Assembly (NCBI RefSeq): GCF_018275325.1
Contig: NZ_JAGVQR010000001.1
Span: 1,550,001 to 1,614,000 of the forward strand
Direction: 5' to 3'
DNA length: 64,000 nucleotides
Source: Nocardioides palaemonis
GTDB taxonomy: Bacteria; Actinomycetota; Actinomycetes; Propionibacteriales; Nocardioidaceae
The notes under the pieces: model-generated
The model's input: only the letters and a program-made list of their open reading frames with translations
What the model was told of the DNA's origin: nothing
Database searches by the model: none
Position numbers and translations under genes: made by a program
In this document: positions 55,787 through 63,467 of the stretch, one piece after another
Numbering within the stretch: the first letter of the stretch is position 1
Layout: each line of letters opens with the position of its first letter

Positions 55787-56613
55787 CGGGACCTCCAGGT
55801 CACGGGGTGGGAACGGTCGGAGACAGCGATCGAGACGCGGTCGGGTCGGGACAGGTCTGTCAGCAGGCTGAAGCGGTCGCCGCGGACGACGGTCTGGCGC
55901 CACTCGACGGGTTGGCCCCGGAGCTCGCCCGTCCGATCGATGGCCAAGGCCGCGCTGCCTTCGGGGATCTCGAGCAGGACCCGCTCGACGGCGGTCGGGA
56001 GAACTGCGCGTACCTCCTCGCGCCCGCCGGTCAGGCGGATGCCGCAGAGCCGGTCGAGCTCGGCGTACAGGGAGGTCTCGGTGAGGTCGGCCTCGAGCAG
56101 CGGTGCGGCGATCCGGGCAGGCAGCCAGGCACGGTCCATGGCCAGCGGCTCGTCATCGGCGAGGCGAATGCGTTCGAGATAGATGAGCGGCGTGGACTCC
56201 TCGAGCCCGAGCCGGACGGCGACGGTGCCGTCGGCTCGCGCATCCAGGGTGCGTACGACGCTGCGTTGGTGGCGACCGGCTTGCTCGACCGACGCGAACA
56301 GGCTGTACAGCGTGCCCTGCGGTTGGGCGATCTCCTTGTCCGCGACCCGCGGCGGGCGGCCGCGAGACGCCTCCACGAGACCGGACTCGCGCAGGCGTCG
56401 GAGCGCTTCGCGAACTGTGTGGCGACTGACCGCGTACTCCGCGACCAGGGCCATCTCGCCCGGGAAGGACGTGGCGAACTCGCCGAGGCGCAGGCGTCGT
56501 TCGATGTCCTCCTGCACCTGTGCCCACAGCGGCATGGGGCTCGCCCGATCCACGGGGACCGAGCGGGACCCGCGCATGCGGTGGTCGTGGTGATGGTCCG
56601 TGTGGTCGTCCAT
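55783..56613 (-). CDS. GntR/HutC-family regulator with His-rich N-terminus
   Basis: 276 aa from ATG 56613 with AGGAG six nt upstream on the minus strand. Residues 1-20 are His/Asp-rich (MDDHTDHHHDHRMRG). Residues about 28-95 are the GntR winged helix (PLWAQVQEDIERRL, FPGEMALVAEYAVSRHTVREALRRL); residues about 110-270 are a UTRA ligand domain (EESTPLIYLERIRLADDEPL). It probably binds the palindrome GTACGTAC at 56679-56690 and 51401-51408. The ligand is unknown; one cysteine lies in DRLCGIRL. Confidence 0.9.
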   Translation of the reverse strand: MDDHTDHHHDHRMRGSRSVPVDRASPMPLWAQVQEDIERRLRLGEFATSFPGEMALVAEYAVSRHTVREALRRLRESGLVEASRGRPPRVADKEIAQPQGTLYSLFASVEQAGRHQRSVVRTLDARADGTVAVRLGLEESTPLIYLERIRLADDEPLAMDRAWLPARIAAPLLEADLTETSLYAELDRLCGIRLTGGREEVRAVLPTAVERVLLEIPEGSAALAIDRTGELRGQPVEWRQTVVRGDRFSLLTDLSRPDRVSIAVSDRSHPVTWRSR

Positions 56614-56678
56614 GAGGGACTCCTGCCGGATTGACGATGGGTCTTGATCGATGGAGGGATCAACGCGTACGGTCATAA

Positions 56679-56690
56679 ATGTACGTACAT
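56679..56690. promoter_or_regulatory. ATGTACGTACAT operator between gntR and the MBL-rhodanese gene
   Basis: A perfect 12-bp palindrome. On the minus strand TACATT within it fits a gntR -10 with TTGCGG 17 bp upstream as -35, so GntR would repress its own gene. It lies 25 nt before the MBL-fold ATG. The core matches the site at 51401-51408. Confidence 0.7.
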
Positions 56691-56715
56691 CCGTAACAGT
56701 CCGCAAGGAGGACGC

Positions 56716-58068
56716 ATGCTCCACGTCGAGGTGCTCGACACCAGTGACCTGGGTGACCGCAGCTACGTGGCTCACGACGGGTCCACCGCGGTCGTGGTCG
56801 ACCCGCAACGCGACATCGACCGGGTGGAGGCGGTGCTGCTGGAGCGCGGGTTGCGGTGCGTCGCGGTGCTGGAGACCCACATGCACAACGACTACGTCAG
56901 CGGTGGTCTCGAGCTGGCGCGTCGTGCGGATGCCGACTACGTGGTCAACGCCGAGGACCCGGTCCACTTCGAGCGGGAGTCCGTGCGCGACGGCGACGTC
57001 CTCACGTTCGGGCAGATGAGGGTGACGGTGATCAGCACACCGGGCCACACCGTCACCCACCTCGCCTACTTCGTCGAGGACTCCGAGGGCATCGACCCGG
57101 CGGCAGTCTTCACGGGCGGTTCACTGCTGTACGGATCGGTGGGGCGGACCGACCTGGTCGACGTCGAGCGGACCGACGAGCTGACCCGGGCACAGTTCCA
57201 CTCCGCGCGTCGACTCTCCGAGCTGCCCGACGACGCCCGCGTCTTCCCGACCCACGGGTTCGGCAGCTTCTGCTCCTCCGGCTCGGCCGCGGGCGGCGAC
57301 TCCTCGACGATCGCCGAGGAACGTCAGCGCAACGACGCCCTCACCGCCGCCGACGAGGACACGTTCGTCGCGACGCTGATCTCGAACCTGACGGCGTACC
57401 CGGCCTACTACGCCCACATGGGCGCACGGAACCTCCAGGGGCCGGGGCCGATCGACCTGAGCCTGCCCGAGCTCGTCGACGCGGAGCAGCTGCGCAAGCG
57501 CCTCGAGGCCGAGGAGTGGGTCGTCGACCTCCGCACCCGGACCGCCTACGCCGCCGAACACCTCGTGGGCAGCATCGGGATCGAGCTCGGGGACCAGTTC
57601 TCCACCTACCTGGGCTGGCTGATCGAGTGGGGCGCGCCGCTGACCCTGGTCGGCGAGAGCGCTGACCAGGTCGCCACGGCCCAGCGTCAGCTCGTCCGGA
57701 TCGGGATCGATCGTCCCGACGCGGCGGCGATCGGGTCGCCCTCCGACCTGAGCACCGGGCCCGACAGCGTGGGCTCCTATCCCGTCGTCGGCTTCGACGA
57801 CCTCGTGGCGGCCGACCGCAGTCGCCTCACGGTCCTGGACACCAGGCGCGACGACGAGCGCGCAGCCGGCGCCATCCCGGGCTCGGTCCACATCCCGCTG
57901 CACGCGCTGCTCACGCGTCTGGACGAGGTCCCGGCTGGTCCGCTGTGGATCCACTGCGCCAGCGGGTTCCGCGCCTCCATCGCAGCGAGCCTGCTGGCCC
58001 GGGCCGGGCGCGACGTGACCCTCATCGACGACCACTTCAGCCGGACCGAGGGTCTCGGACTCAGCTGA
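56716..58068 (+). CDS. MBL-fold persulfide dioxygenase-like protein with two rhodanese domains
   Basis: 450 aa, AAGGAGG at 56705-56711. Residues 1-245 are an ETHE1/CstB-like metallo-beta-lactamase fold with H55-M-H57-N-D59 and H111; the position of the third ETHE1 iron ligand (Asp in FTGD) is Gly, FTGG135. Residues about 255-340 are a rhodanese without a cysteine. Residues about 355-445 are an active rhodanese with C414 in CASGFRA. ETHE1 oxidises persulfide to sulfite; activity here is uncertain because of the missing ligand. Confidence 0.88.
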   Translation: MLHVEVLDTSDLGDRSYVAHDGSTAVVVDPQRDIDRVEAVLLERGLRCVAVLETHMHNDYVSGGLELARRADADYVVNAEDPVHFERESVRDGDVLTFGQMRVTVISTPGHTVTHLAYFVEDSEGIDPAAVFTGGSLLYGSVGRTDLVDVERTDELTRAQFHSARRLSELPDDARVFPTHGFGSFCSSGSAAGGDSSTIAEERQRNDALTAADEDTFVATLISNLTAYPAYYAHMGARNLQGPGPIDLSLPELVDAEQLRKRLEAEEWVVDLRTRTAYAAEHLVGSIGIELGDQFSTYLGWLIEWGAPLTLVGESADQVATAQRQLVRIGIDRPDAAAIGSPSDLSTGPDSVGSYPVVGFDDLVAADRSRLTVLDTRRDDERAAGAIPGSVHIPLHALLTRLDEVPAGPLWIHCASGFRASIAASLLARAGRDVTLIDDHFSRTEGLGLS

Positions 58069-58076
58069 AGCACTCG

Positions 58077-58100
58077 ACCGTGGGCATCACGTTCCACGGT
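58077..58100. other. Inverted repeat in the sqr leader
   Basis: ACCGTGG (58077-58083) and CCACGGT (58094-58100) form a 7-bp stem with a 10-nt loop, 22 nt before the GAGGAG of the sqr gene. Candidate attenuator or operator. Confidence 0.4.
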
Positions 58101-58135
58101 CTCGCCGCCACGACACTCAACGAGGAGTACCCACC

Positions 58136-59338
58136 ATGGTCCGCGATCGACACTTCAAGGTCCTTGTCATCGGCGCCGGCAGCGCCGGCATCAGCGTCGC
58201 GGCCCGGCTGCGACGCCAGGGCGTCGACGACGTCGGCATCCTCGACCCGTCCGAGACCCACTACTACCAGCCGTTGTGGACGCTCGTCGGGGCCGGCTGC
58301 GCGCCGGAGAAGGCAGCGCACCGTCCGATGGCCGGCCTGATCCCGCAGGGCGTCACGTGGGTCCGCGAGGCCGCGACCGACATCGACCCCGACGCCAACA
58401 CCGTCACCACGACGGAGGGCAGCACGCTGTCCTACGACTACCTCGTCGTGTGTCCCGGGATCCAGCTCGACTGGGACAAGATCCCCGGCATGGCCGAGGC
58501 GCTCACCACGGACGCCGTCTCCAGCAACTACCGGTTCGACCTCACCGCCAGGACCTGGTCGAGGATCCAGGCGATGCGGTCCGGCACCGCCGTCTTCACC
58601 ATGCCAGCCGCGCCGATCAAGTGCGCCGGGGCGCCCCAGAAGATCGCCTACCTGGCCGCCGACTACTGGCGCCAGCAGGGAACGCTCGAGGACATCCGGA
58701 TCGTGCTCGTCCTCCCCACGCCGGGCATGTTCGGAGTTCCTGTCTTCGCCCAGGAGCTCGAGCGCGTGGTGGAGAAGTACGGCATCGAGGTCCACAAGAA
58801 CAGCGAGGCCGTCGAGATCGATCCCGCCAACCAGCAGGTGGTCGTGGCCGATCACGCCAACGACACCAAGCAGTCCATCGGCTACGACTTCATGCACGTC
58901 GTACCCCCGCAGTCAGCGCCGGACTGGCTCAAGGCCACCCCGCTCTCGGACCCGGACAACGCAGGCGGCTACGTCGGGGTGGACAAGAACACCATGCAGC
59001 ACACGCGCTACCCGAACGTGTTCTCGCTCGGCGACGCCGGTTCGACCCCGAACTCCAAGACCGGTGCTGCGATCCGGAAGCAGGCGCCCGTCGTCGTAGC
59101 CAACCTGGTGGCGGCGATGGCCGGCAAGCCGCTGCCCGCGTCCTACGGCGGCTATGCCTCGTGTCCGCTGACCACCGCACGAGACAAGATGCTCCTCGCC
59201 GAGTTCGACTACACCATGGAGCCCGCGCCGAGCATCCCCGTCATCGACACCACCAAGGAGCGCCGCGACATGTGGTACCTCAAGCGGTACGGGTTGCCGG
59301 CGCTGTACTGGAACCTCATGCTCAAGGGCCGAGCCTGA
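58136..59338 (+). CDS. sqr: Sulfide:quinone oxidoreductase (SQOR-like)
   Basis: 400 aa FAD enzyme. VLVIGAGSAGISVAARLRR binds FAD (residues 9-27); YLVVCPGIQLDW and NVFSLGDAGSTPNSKTGAAIRKQAP are the second and third flavin motifs. The redox disulfide cysteines align with those of human SQOR: C163 in IKCAGAPQK and C343 in SCPLTT. It oxidises sulfide at the membrane, passing electrons to quinone and sulfane sulfur to an acceptor. It lies 67 nt downstream of the MBL-rhodanese gene, and the pair likely share the pathway. Confidence 0.93.
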   Translation: MVRDRHFKVLVIGAGSAGISVAARLRRQGVDDVGILDPSETHYYQPLWTLVGAGCAPEKAAHRPMAGLIPQGVTWVREAATDIDPDANTVTTTEGSTLSYDYLVVCPGIQLDWDKIPGMAEALTTDAVSSNYRFDLTARTWSRIQAMRSGTAVFTMPAAPIKCAGAPQKIAYLAADYWRQQGTLEDIRIVLVLPTPGMFGVPVFAQELERVVEKYGIEVHKNSEAVEIDPANQQVVVADHANDTKQSIGYDFMHVVPPQSAPDWLKATPLSDPDNAGGYVGVDKNTMQHTRYPNVFSLGDAGSTPNSKTGAAIRKQAPVVVANLVAAMAGKPLPASYGGYASCPLTTARDKMLLAEFDYTMEPAPSIPVIDTTKERRDMWYLKRYGLPALYWNLMLKGRA

Positions 59339-59573
59339 CCCGGCTCTGAGGTCGATCAGAACGGTACGCGGGAGTCATTGGCCGTGGCGAGCCAGCCCCA
59401 GCACGTGCGCCATCCCGGACGCTCGGCGACGACGTCTTGCTCTGGGGACGGTGTCGGCGACACGACATGCGGCGTGAGCGCTGCGGCGTCGGGCATGCCC
59501 CCATGACATCTCACCGCTGGGGCGTGCCGTCGGCGATCTCGCGTGGTGGACGAACGTGTCCCCGACCTCGAGG

Positions 59574-59579
59574 CACGAT
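59574..59579 (+). promoter_or_regulatory. -10-like box of the HAD gene
   Basis: CACGAT ends 6 nt before ATG 59586, as at 22678 and 23334. The 247-nt stretch after the sqr gene (59339-59585) shows no other gene; a small hairpin GTGTC-GGC-GACAC lies near 59451. Confidence 0.45.
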
Positions 59580-59585
59580 GGCGTC

Positions 59586-60194
59586 ATGACGATCAAGGCC
59601 GTGGTCCTCGACATCGGGAGCGTGCTCGAGGTCATCGACGACGACGTGTTCCCCGGCCCCGCCGAGCAGCGCCTCGGCCTCGCGACCGGCAGCATCGCCG
59701 GCGGGCTCGCCGGCCTGCCGGGGGACGCCATGACCGGGCAGGTCACGGAGGCCGCGATCCGCGCGGAGTGGCAGCGGACCCTCGGGCTCACCGACGCCCA
59801 GGTCGACGAGCTCGTCGAGGACTACTGGCGGTGGTACGTCGGCACCCTCGACGAGGAGCTGTACGCCTGGTTCGTCGCGCAGCGCCGGCACCGGATGACC
59901 GCGATACTCTCCAACTCGGGGCCGGGCGCCCGCGAGCGTGAGCGGCCCTACGGCTTCGAGGACGTCACCGACCTCATCGTCTACAGCCACGAGGTCGGCC
60001 TGGCCAAGCCGGACCCGGCGGTCTACGAGCTGACCACCGGGCGCCTCGGCGTCGAGCCCGGCGAGGTGCTGTTCCTCGACGACGTCGCTGTCAACGTCGC
60101 GGCCGCGGCGGCGCACGGCTGGCACGCGGTGCTCCACGTCGACACCACCACGTCGATCCGCGAGCTGGACCGGGTGATCCGCGAGCACGCCTGA
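59586..60194 (+). CDS. HAD-superfamily hydrolase (subfamily IA-like)
   Basis: 202 aa from ATG 59586. Motif I is VVLDIGSVL (nucleophile Asp D9; the second Asp of DxD is Gly, as in haloacid-dehalogenase-like members), motif II LSNSGPGA, motif III lysine in GLAKPDPAVYELT, motif IV LFLDDVAVNV. The cap is helical (about 20-95). The substrate is unknown; the family includes small phosphatases and dehalogenases. Confidence 0.88.
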   Translation: MTIKAVVLDIGSVLEVIDDDVFPGPAEQRLGLATGSIAGGLAGLPGDAMTGQVTEAAIRAEWQRTLGLTDAQVDELVEDYWRWYVGTLDEELYAWFVAQRRHRMTAILSNSGPGARERERPYGFEDVTDLIVYSHEVGLAKPDPAVYELTTGRLGVEPGEVLFLDDVAVNVAAAAAHGWHAVLHVDTTTSIRELDRVIREHA

Positions 60195-60278
60195 GCGCTG
60201 CGGTAAACCGGGGTGAGCCCCGCCGGGCCCGGCCGATAGCATCGCCGGGACATCCGTCCCGTCCCCAGAGGAGCTCTC

Positions 60279-62264
60279 GTGTCCGACATCCAGGTCGTCC
60301 GCATCCACGCCGATCAGCGTGCGGAGACCACGGTCACGACGGGCACCAGGGCGTGGGAGCTGTTCCGCGACGACGCCGACGTCGTCGCCGCGCGCGTCGC
60401 GGGCCAGCTCAAGGACCTGTCCTACGAGCTCGCCGCCGGCGACGAGGTCGAGGCCGTGACCATCGACAGCGTCGACGGGCGCGACATCCTGCGCCACTCC
60501 ACCGCCCACGTGATGGCGCAGGCCGTCCAGCAGATCTGGCCCGAGGCCAAGCTCGGCATCGGCCCGCCGATCGAGAACGGCTTCTACTACGACTTCGACG
60601 TCGAGACCCCGTTCGTGCCCGAGGACCTCGTGAAGATCGAGTCCGCGATGCGCAAGATCATCAAGGAGAACCAGCGCTTCGAGCGCCGGGTCACCACCGA
60701 CGCCGACGCGCTCGACGAGCTGAAGGACGAGCCCTACAAGATCGAGCTGATCGGACTCAAGGGCGGCGCCGGCGCGGCCGACACCGAGGGCGCGAGCGTC
60801 GAGGTCGGTGCCGGCGAGCTGACCATCTACGACAACATCGGCCGCAGCGGCGAGGCCAAGTGGTCCGACCTGTGCCGCGGCCCGCACTTGCCGACCACCA
60901 AGCGGATCCCGGCGTTCAAGCTCATGCGCAGCGCCGCGGCGTACTGGCGCGGCGACGAGAAGAACAAGCAGCTCCAGCGCATCTACGGCACCGCGTGGGA
61001 GTCGAAGGAGGCGCTCGAGGCGCACCTCGAGCGGATCGCCGAGGCCGAGAAGCGCGACCACCGCAAGCTCGGCCGCGACCTCGACCTGTTCTCGTTCCCC
61101 GACGAGATCGGCTCCGGCCTGCCGGTCTTCCACCCGCGCGGTGGCGTCATCAAGCGCGAGATGGAGGACTACGTCCGCCGCCGGCACATCGAGGAGGGCT
61201 TCGACTACGTCGGCACCCCCCACATCTCCAAGGAAGGGACCTTCCACCTCTCGGGACACCTGCCCTACTACAAGGACACGATGTTCCCGCCGATGGAGTT
61301 CGAGGGCGCGGACTACTACCTCAAGGCCATGAACTGCCCGATGCACAACCTGATCTACCGCTCGCGCGGTCGGTCCTACCGCGAGCTGCCGCTGCGGCTC
61401 TTCGAGTTCGGGCACGTCTACCGCTACGAGAAGTCCGGCGTCATCCATGGCCTCACCCGCGTGCGCGGCTTCGCCCAGGACGACTCCCACTCCTACGTCA
61501 CCGAGGAGCAGGCGCCCGGCGAGATCAAGCACCTGCTCGACTTCGTCCTCGGGCTGCTGCGTGACTTCGGGCTCGACGACTTCTACCTCGAGCTCTCGAC
61601 CCGCGACGACTCCAAGCCCGACAAGTTCGTCGGCTCGGAGGAGCAGTGGACCAACGCCACCGAGGTGCTGCGCGTCGCGTGCGAGGAGTCCGGCCTCGAG
61701 CTCGTCCCCGACCCGGGCGGCGCCGCGTTCTACGGCCCGAAGGTGTCGGTGCAGGCCAAGGACGCCATCGGCCGCACCTGGCAGATGTCGACCATCCAGT
61801 ACGACTTCAACCAGCCGCAGGGCTTCGACCTGACCTACCAGGCCGCCGACGGCACCCGGAAGCAGCCGGTGATGATCCACTCGGCGAAGTTCGGGTCGAT
61901 CGAGCGCTTCCTCGGCGTGCTCGTCGAGCACTACGCGGGCGCCTTCCCGCCCTGGCTCGCGCCGGTGCAGGTGCAGGCGATCCCCGTTGCCGACTTCGCC
62001 GCCGACTACCTGCACGACGTCGCGCGCCGGATGAAGGCCCAGGGCCTGCGGGTCGAGGTCGACGACTCCGACGACCGGATGCAGAAGAAGATCCGCAACG
62101 CGCAGCTGCAGAAGGTGCCGTTCATGGTCATCGCCGGCAACGACGACATCGAGGCGGGCGCGGTGTCCTTCCGCTACCGCGACGGTCGCCAGGACAACGG
62201 CGTGCCGATCGACGAGGCGATCCAGCGGGTCGCCGACGCGGTGGCGGCGCGCGAGCAGGTCTGA
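60279..62264 (+). CDS. thrS: Threonyl-tRNA synthetase
   Basis: 661 aa. TGS domain (1-65), editing domain with [11 protein letters not shown] (about 70-240), class II catalytic core (about 270-545; motif 2 [11 protein letters not shown] and zinc ligand in KAMNCPMH), anticodon domain (about 550-661, ending [13 protein letters not shown]). The GTG start follows GAGGAG at 60266-60271; a TAGCAT box (60237-60242) and a GGGAC-ATCC-GTCCC hairpin (60247-60260) lie in the leader. There is no T-box. Confidence 0.97.
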   Translation: MSDIQVVRIHADQRAETTVTTGTRAWELFRDDADVVAARVAGQLKDLSYELAAGDEVEAVTIDSVDGRDILRHSTAHVMAQAVQQIWPEAKLGIGPPIENGFYYDFDVETPFVPEDLVKIESAMRKIIKENQRFERRVTTDADALDELKDEPYKIELIGLKGGAGAADTEGASVEVGAGELTIYDNIGRSGEAKWSDLCRGPHLPTTKRIPAFKLMRSAAAYWRGDEKNKQLQRIYGTAWESKEALEAHLERIAEAEKRDHRKLGRDLDLFSFPDEIGSGLPVFHPRGGVIKREMEDYVRRRHIEEGFDYVGTPHISKEGTFHLSGHLPYYKDTMFPPMEFEGADYYLKAMNCPMHNLIYRSRGRSYRELPLRLFEFGHVYRYEKSGVIHGLTRVRGFAQDDSHSYVTEEQAPGEIKHLLDFVLGLLRDFGLDDFYLELSTRDDSKPDKFVGSEEQWTNATEVLRVACEESGLELVPDPGGAAFYGPKVSVQAKDAIGRTWQMSTIQYDFNQPQGFDLTYQAADGTRKQPVMIHSAKFGSIERFLGVLVEHYAGAFPPWLAPVQVQAIPVADFAADYLHDVARRMKAQGLRVEVDDSDDRMQKKIRNAQLQKVPFMVIAGNDDIEAGAVSFRYRDGRQDNGVPIDEAIQRVADAVAAREQV

Positions 62265-62266
62265 GC

Positions 62267-63451
62267 GTGTCGGTGGTCGAGGTGCGAGCGCAGCGAGCCG
62301 CGAGACCCCGCCGACCGGTCGTCGACCTCACCGACGAGGAGGCGCGCCGGGCGCTGCCGCTGAAGTGGGGGACCGTCCCCGACGACGTGATCCCGGCGTG
62401 GGTCGCCGAGATGGACTACGCGGTCGACCCGGTGGTGATGGACGCGGTCCGGGGCGCAATCGCCGACGGCGTCACCGGCTACCCCCTCGAGCGCGACCCC
62501 GCGCTCGGCGAGGCCTACGCCGGGTGGGCGTCACGCCACTTCGGCTGGGCGCCCGAGCCCGAGGCCGTACGCCCGGTCGTCGACGTGACGGCTGGCGTCC
62601 GGCTGGCCATCGACGTGCTGAGCGGGCCGCGGGGAGTGGTGTTCCCGACGCCCGGCTACAACGCCCAGCACGGTCTCGCCGGCATCACCGGGCGGCTCGA
62701 GCACCTCCTCGAGGTCCCGGCCTCCGCCGACCGGGCCGAGATCGACCTCGACCGGCTCGACCGGCTGTTCCGCGACGGGGCTCAGACGCTGCTGCTCACC
62801 CAGCCGCACAACCCGTGGGGCCGGGCGTTCACGCGCGCCGAGCTCGAGGGCGTCCGCGACGTCGTGCTGCGCCACGGCGCCCGCGTGGTCAGCGACGAGA
62901 TCCACGCGCCGCTCGTGCTGCCCGGCGCCGAGCACGTCTCCTACCTCGCGATCGACGGCACCCACGACCACGCGGTCGCGGTGGTCGCCGCCTCCAAGGC
63001 GTTCAACACCGCCGGCCTGAAGTGCGCGCAGCTCGTCGTGCCCGACCCCGCCGCCCGGAGGCTCCTCGACGCCGAACCCATGTCGCGCAACGACTCGTGG
63101 TCGCCCCTCGGCGTCGTCGCCGCCCGTGCTGCCTACGACGACGGAGACCCGTGGCTCGCCTCCCTCGTCGAGCGCCTCGACCAGCAGCGCAGCCTGCTCG
63201 GCGAGCTGCTGGCGACCCACCTGCCAGAGGTGCGGATGCGCCCGCTCGAGGCGACGTACCTCGCCTGGCTCGACGCGTCGGCGTACGGGCACGACGACGC
63301 CGCGGCCGTCGCGCTCGAGCGCGGGAGGGTGAAGGTGTCCGACGGCGCGTCCTACGCCCCCGGCTCCACCGGCCACGTCCGGCTCAACATCGCCACCTCG
63401 CCGGAGCGCCTGACCCGCATCGTCGAGCGCCTCGCCACGGCCTGGACCTGA
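62267..63451 (+). CDS. PatB/MalY-type PLP aminotransferase (C-S lyase)
   Basis: 394 aa from GTG 62267; GTG 62273 and 62282 are alternatives. The core begins RRPVVDLTDEEARRALPLKWG. VIPAWVAEMDY, FPTPGYNAQHG, LTQPHNPWGRAF, VVSDEIHAPLVLPG and the PLP-lysine loop VVAASKAFNTAGLKCAQ identify the cystathionine beta-lyase/PatB group. The first residues (VVEVRAQRAARP) are encoded by a repeat element at 62275-62307. It lies 2 nt after thrS. Confidence 0.88.
   Translation: MSVVEVRAQRAARPRRPVVDLTDEEARRALPLKWGTVPDDVIPAWVAEMDYAVDPVVMDAVRGAIADGVTGYPLERDPALGEAYAGWASRHFGWAPEPEAVRPVVDVTAGVRLAIDVLSGPRGVVFPTPGYNAQHGLAGITGRLEHLLEVPASADRAEIDLDRLDRLFRDGAQTLLLTQPHNPWGRAFTRAELEGVRDVVLRHGARVVSDEIHAPLVLPGAEHVSYLAIDGTHDHAVAVVAASKAFNTAGLKCAQLVVPDPAARRLLDAEPMSRNDSWSPLGVVAARAAYDDGDPWLASLVERLDQQRSLLGELLATHLPEVRMRPLEATYLAWLDASAYGHDDAAAVALERGRVKVSDGASYAPGSTGHVRLNIATSPERLTRIVERLATAWT
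62275..62307. repeat. REP-like element at the 5' end of the aminotransferase gene
   Basis: GGTCGAGGTGCGAGC-GCA-GCGAGCCGCGAGACC, with GGTCGAG...GAGACC ends like those of the element in hisH (34804-34836). It lies directly after the thrS stop. Confidence 0.6.
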
Positions 63452-63455
63452 GCGC

Positions 63456-63461
63456 TAGCGT
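63456..63461 (+). promoter_or_regulatory. -10-like box of the LLM oxidoreductase gene
   Basis: TAGCGT ends 6 nt before ATG 63468. Confidence 0.45.
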
Positions 63462-63467
63462 CGAGGC

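Noticed and set aside
48330-59585. Integrated genetic element with tRNA-Val as attachment site
   Set aside because: No integrase, recombinase or transposase is present and no copy of the tRNA 3' end was found near 59339-59585. The island may be old or acquired another way.
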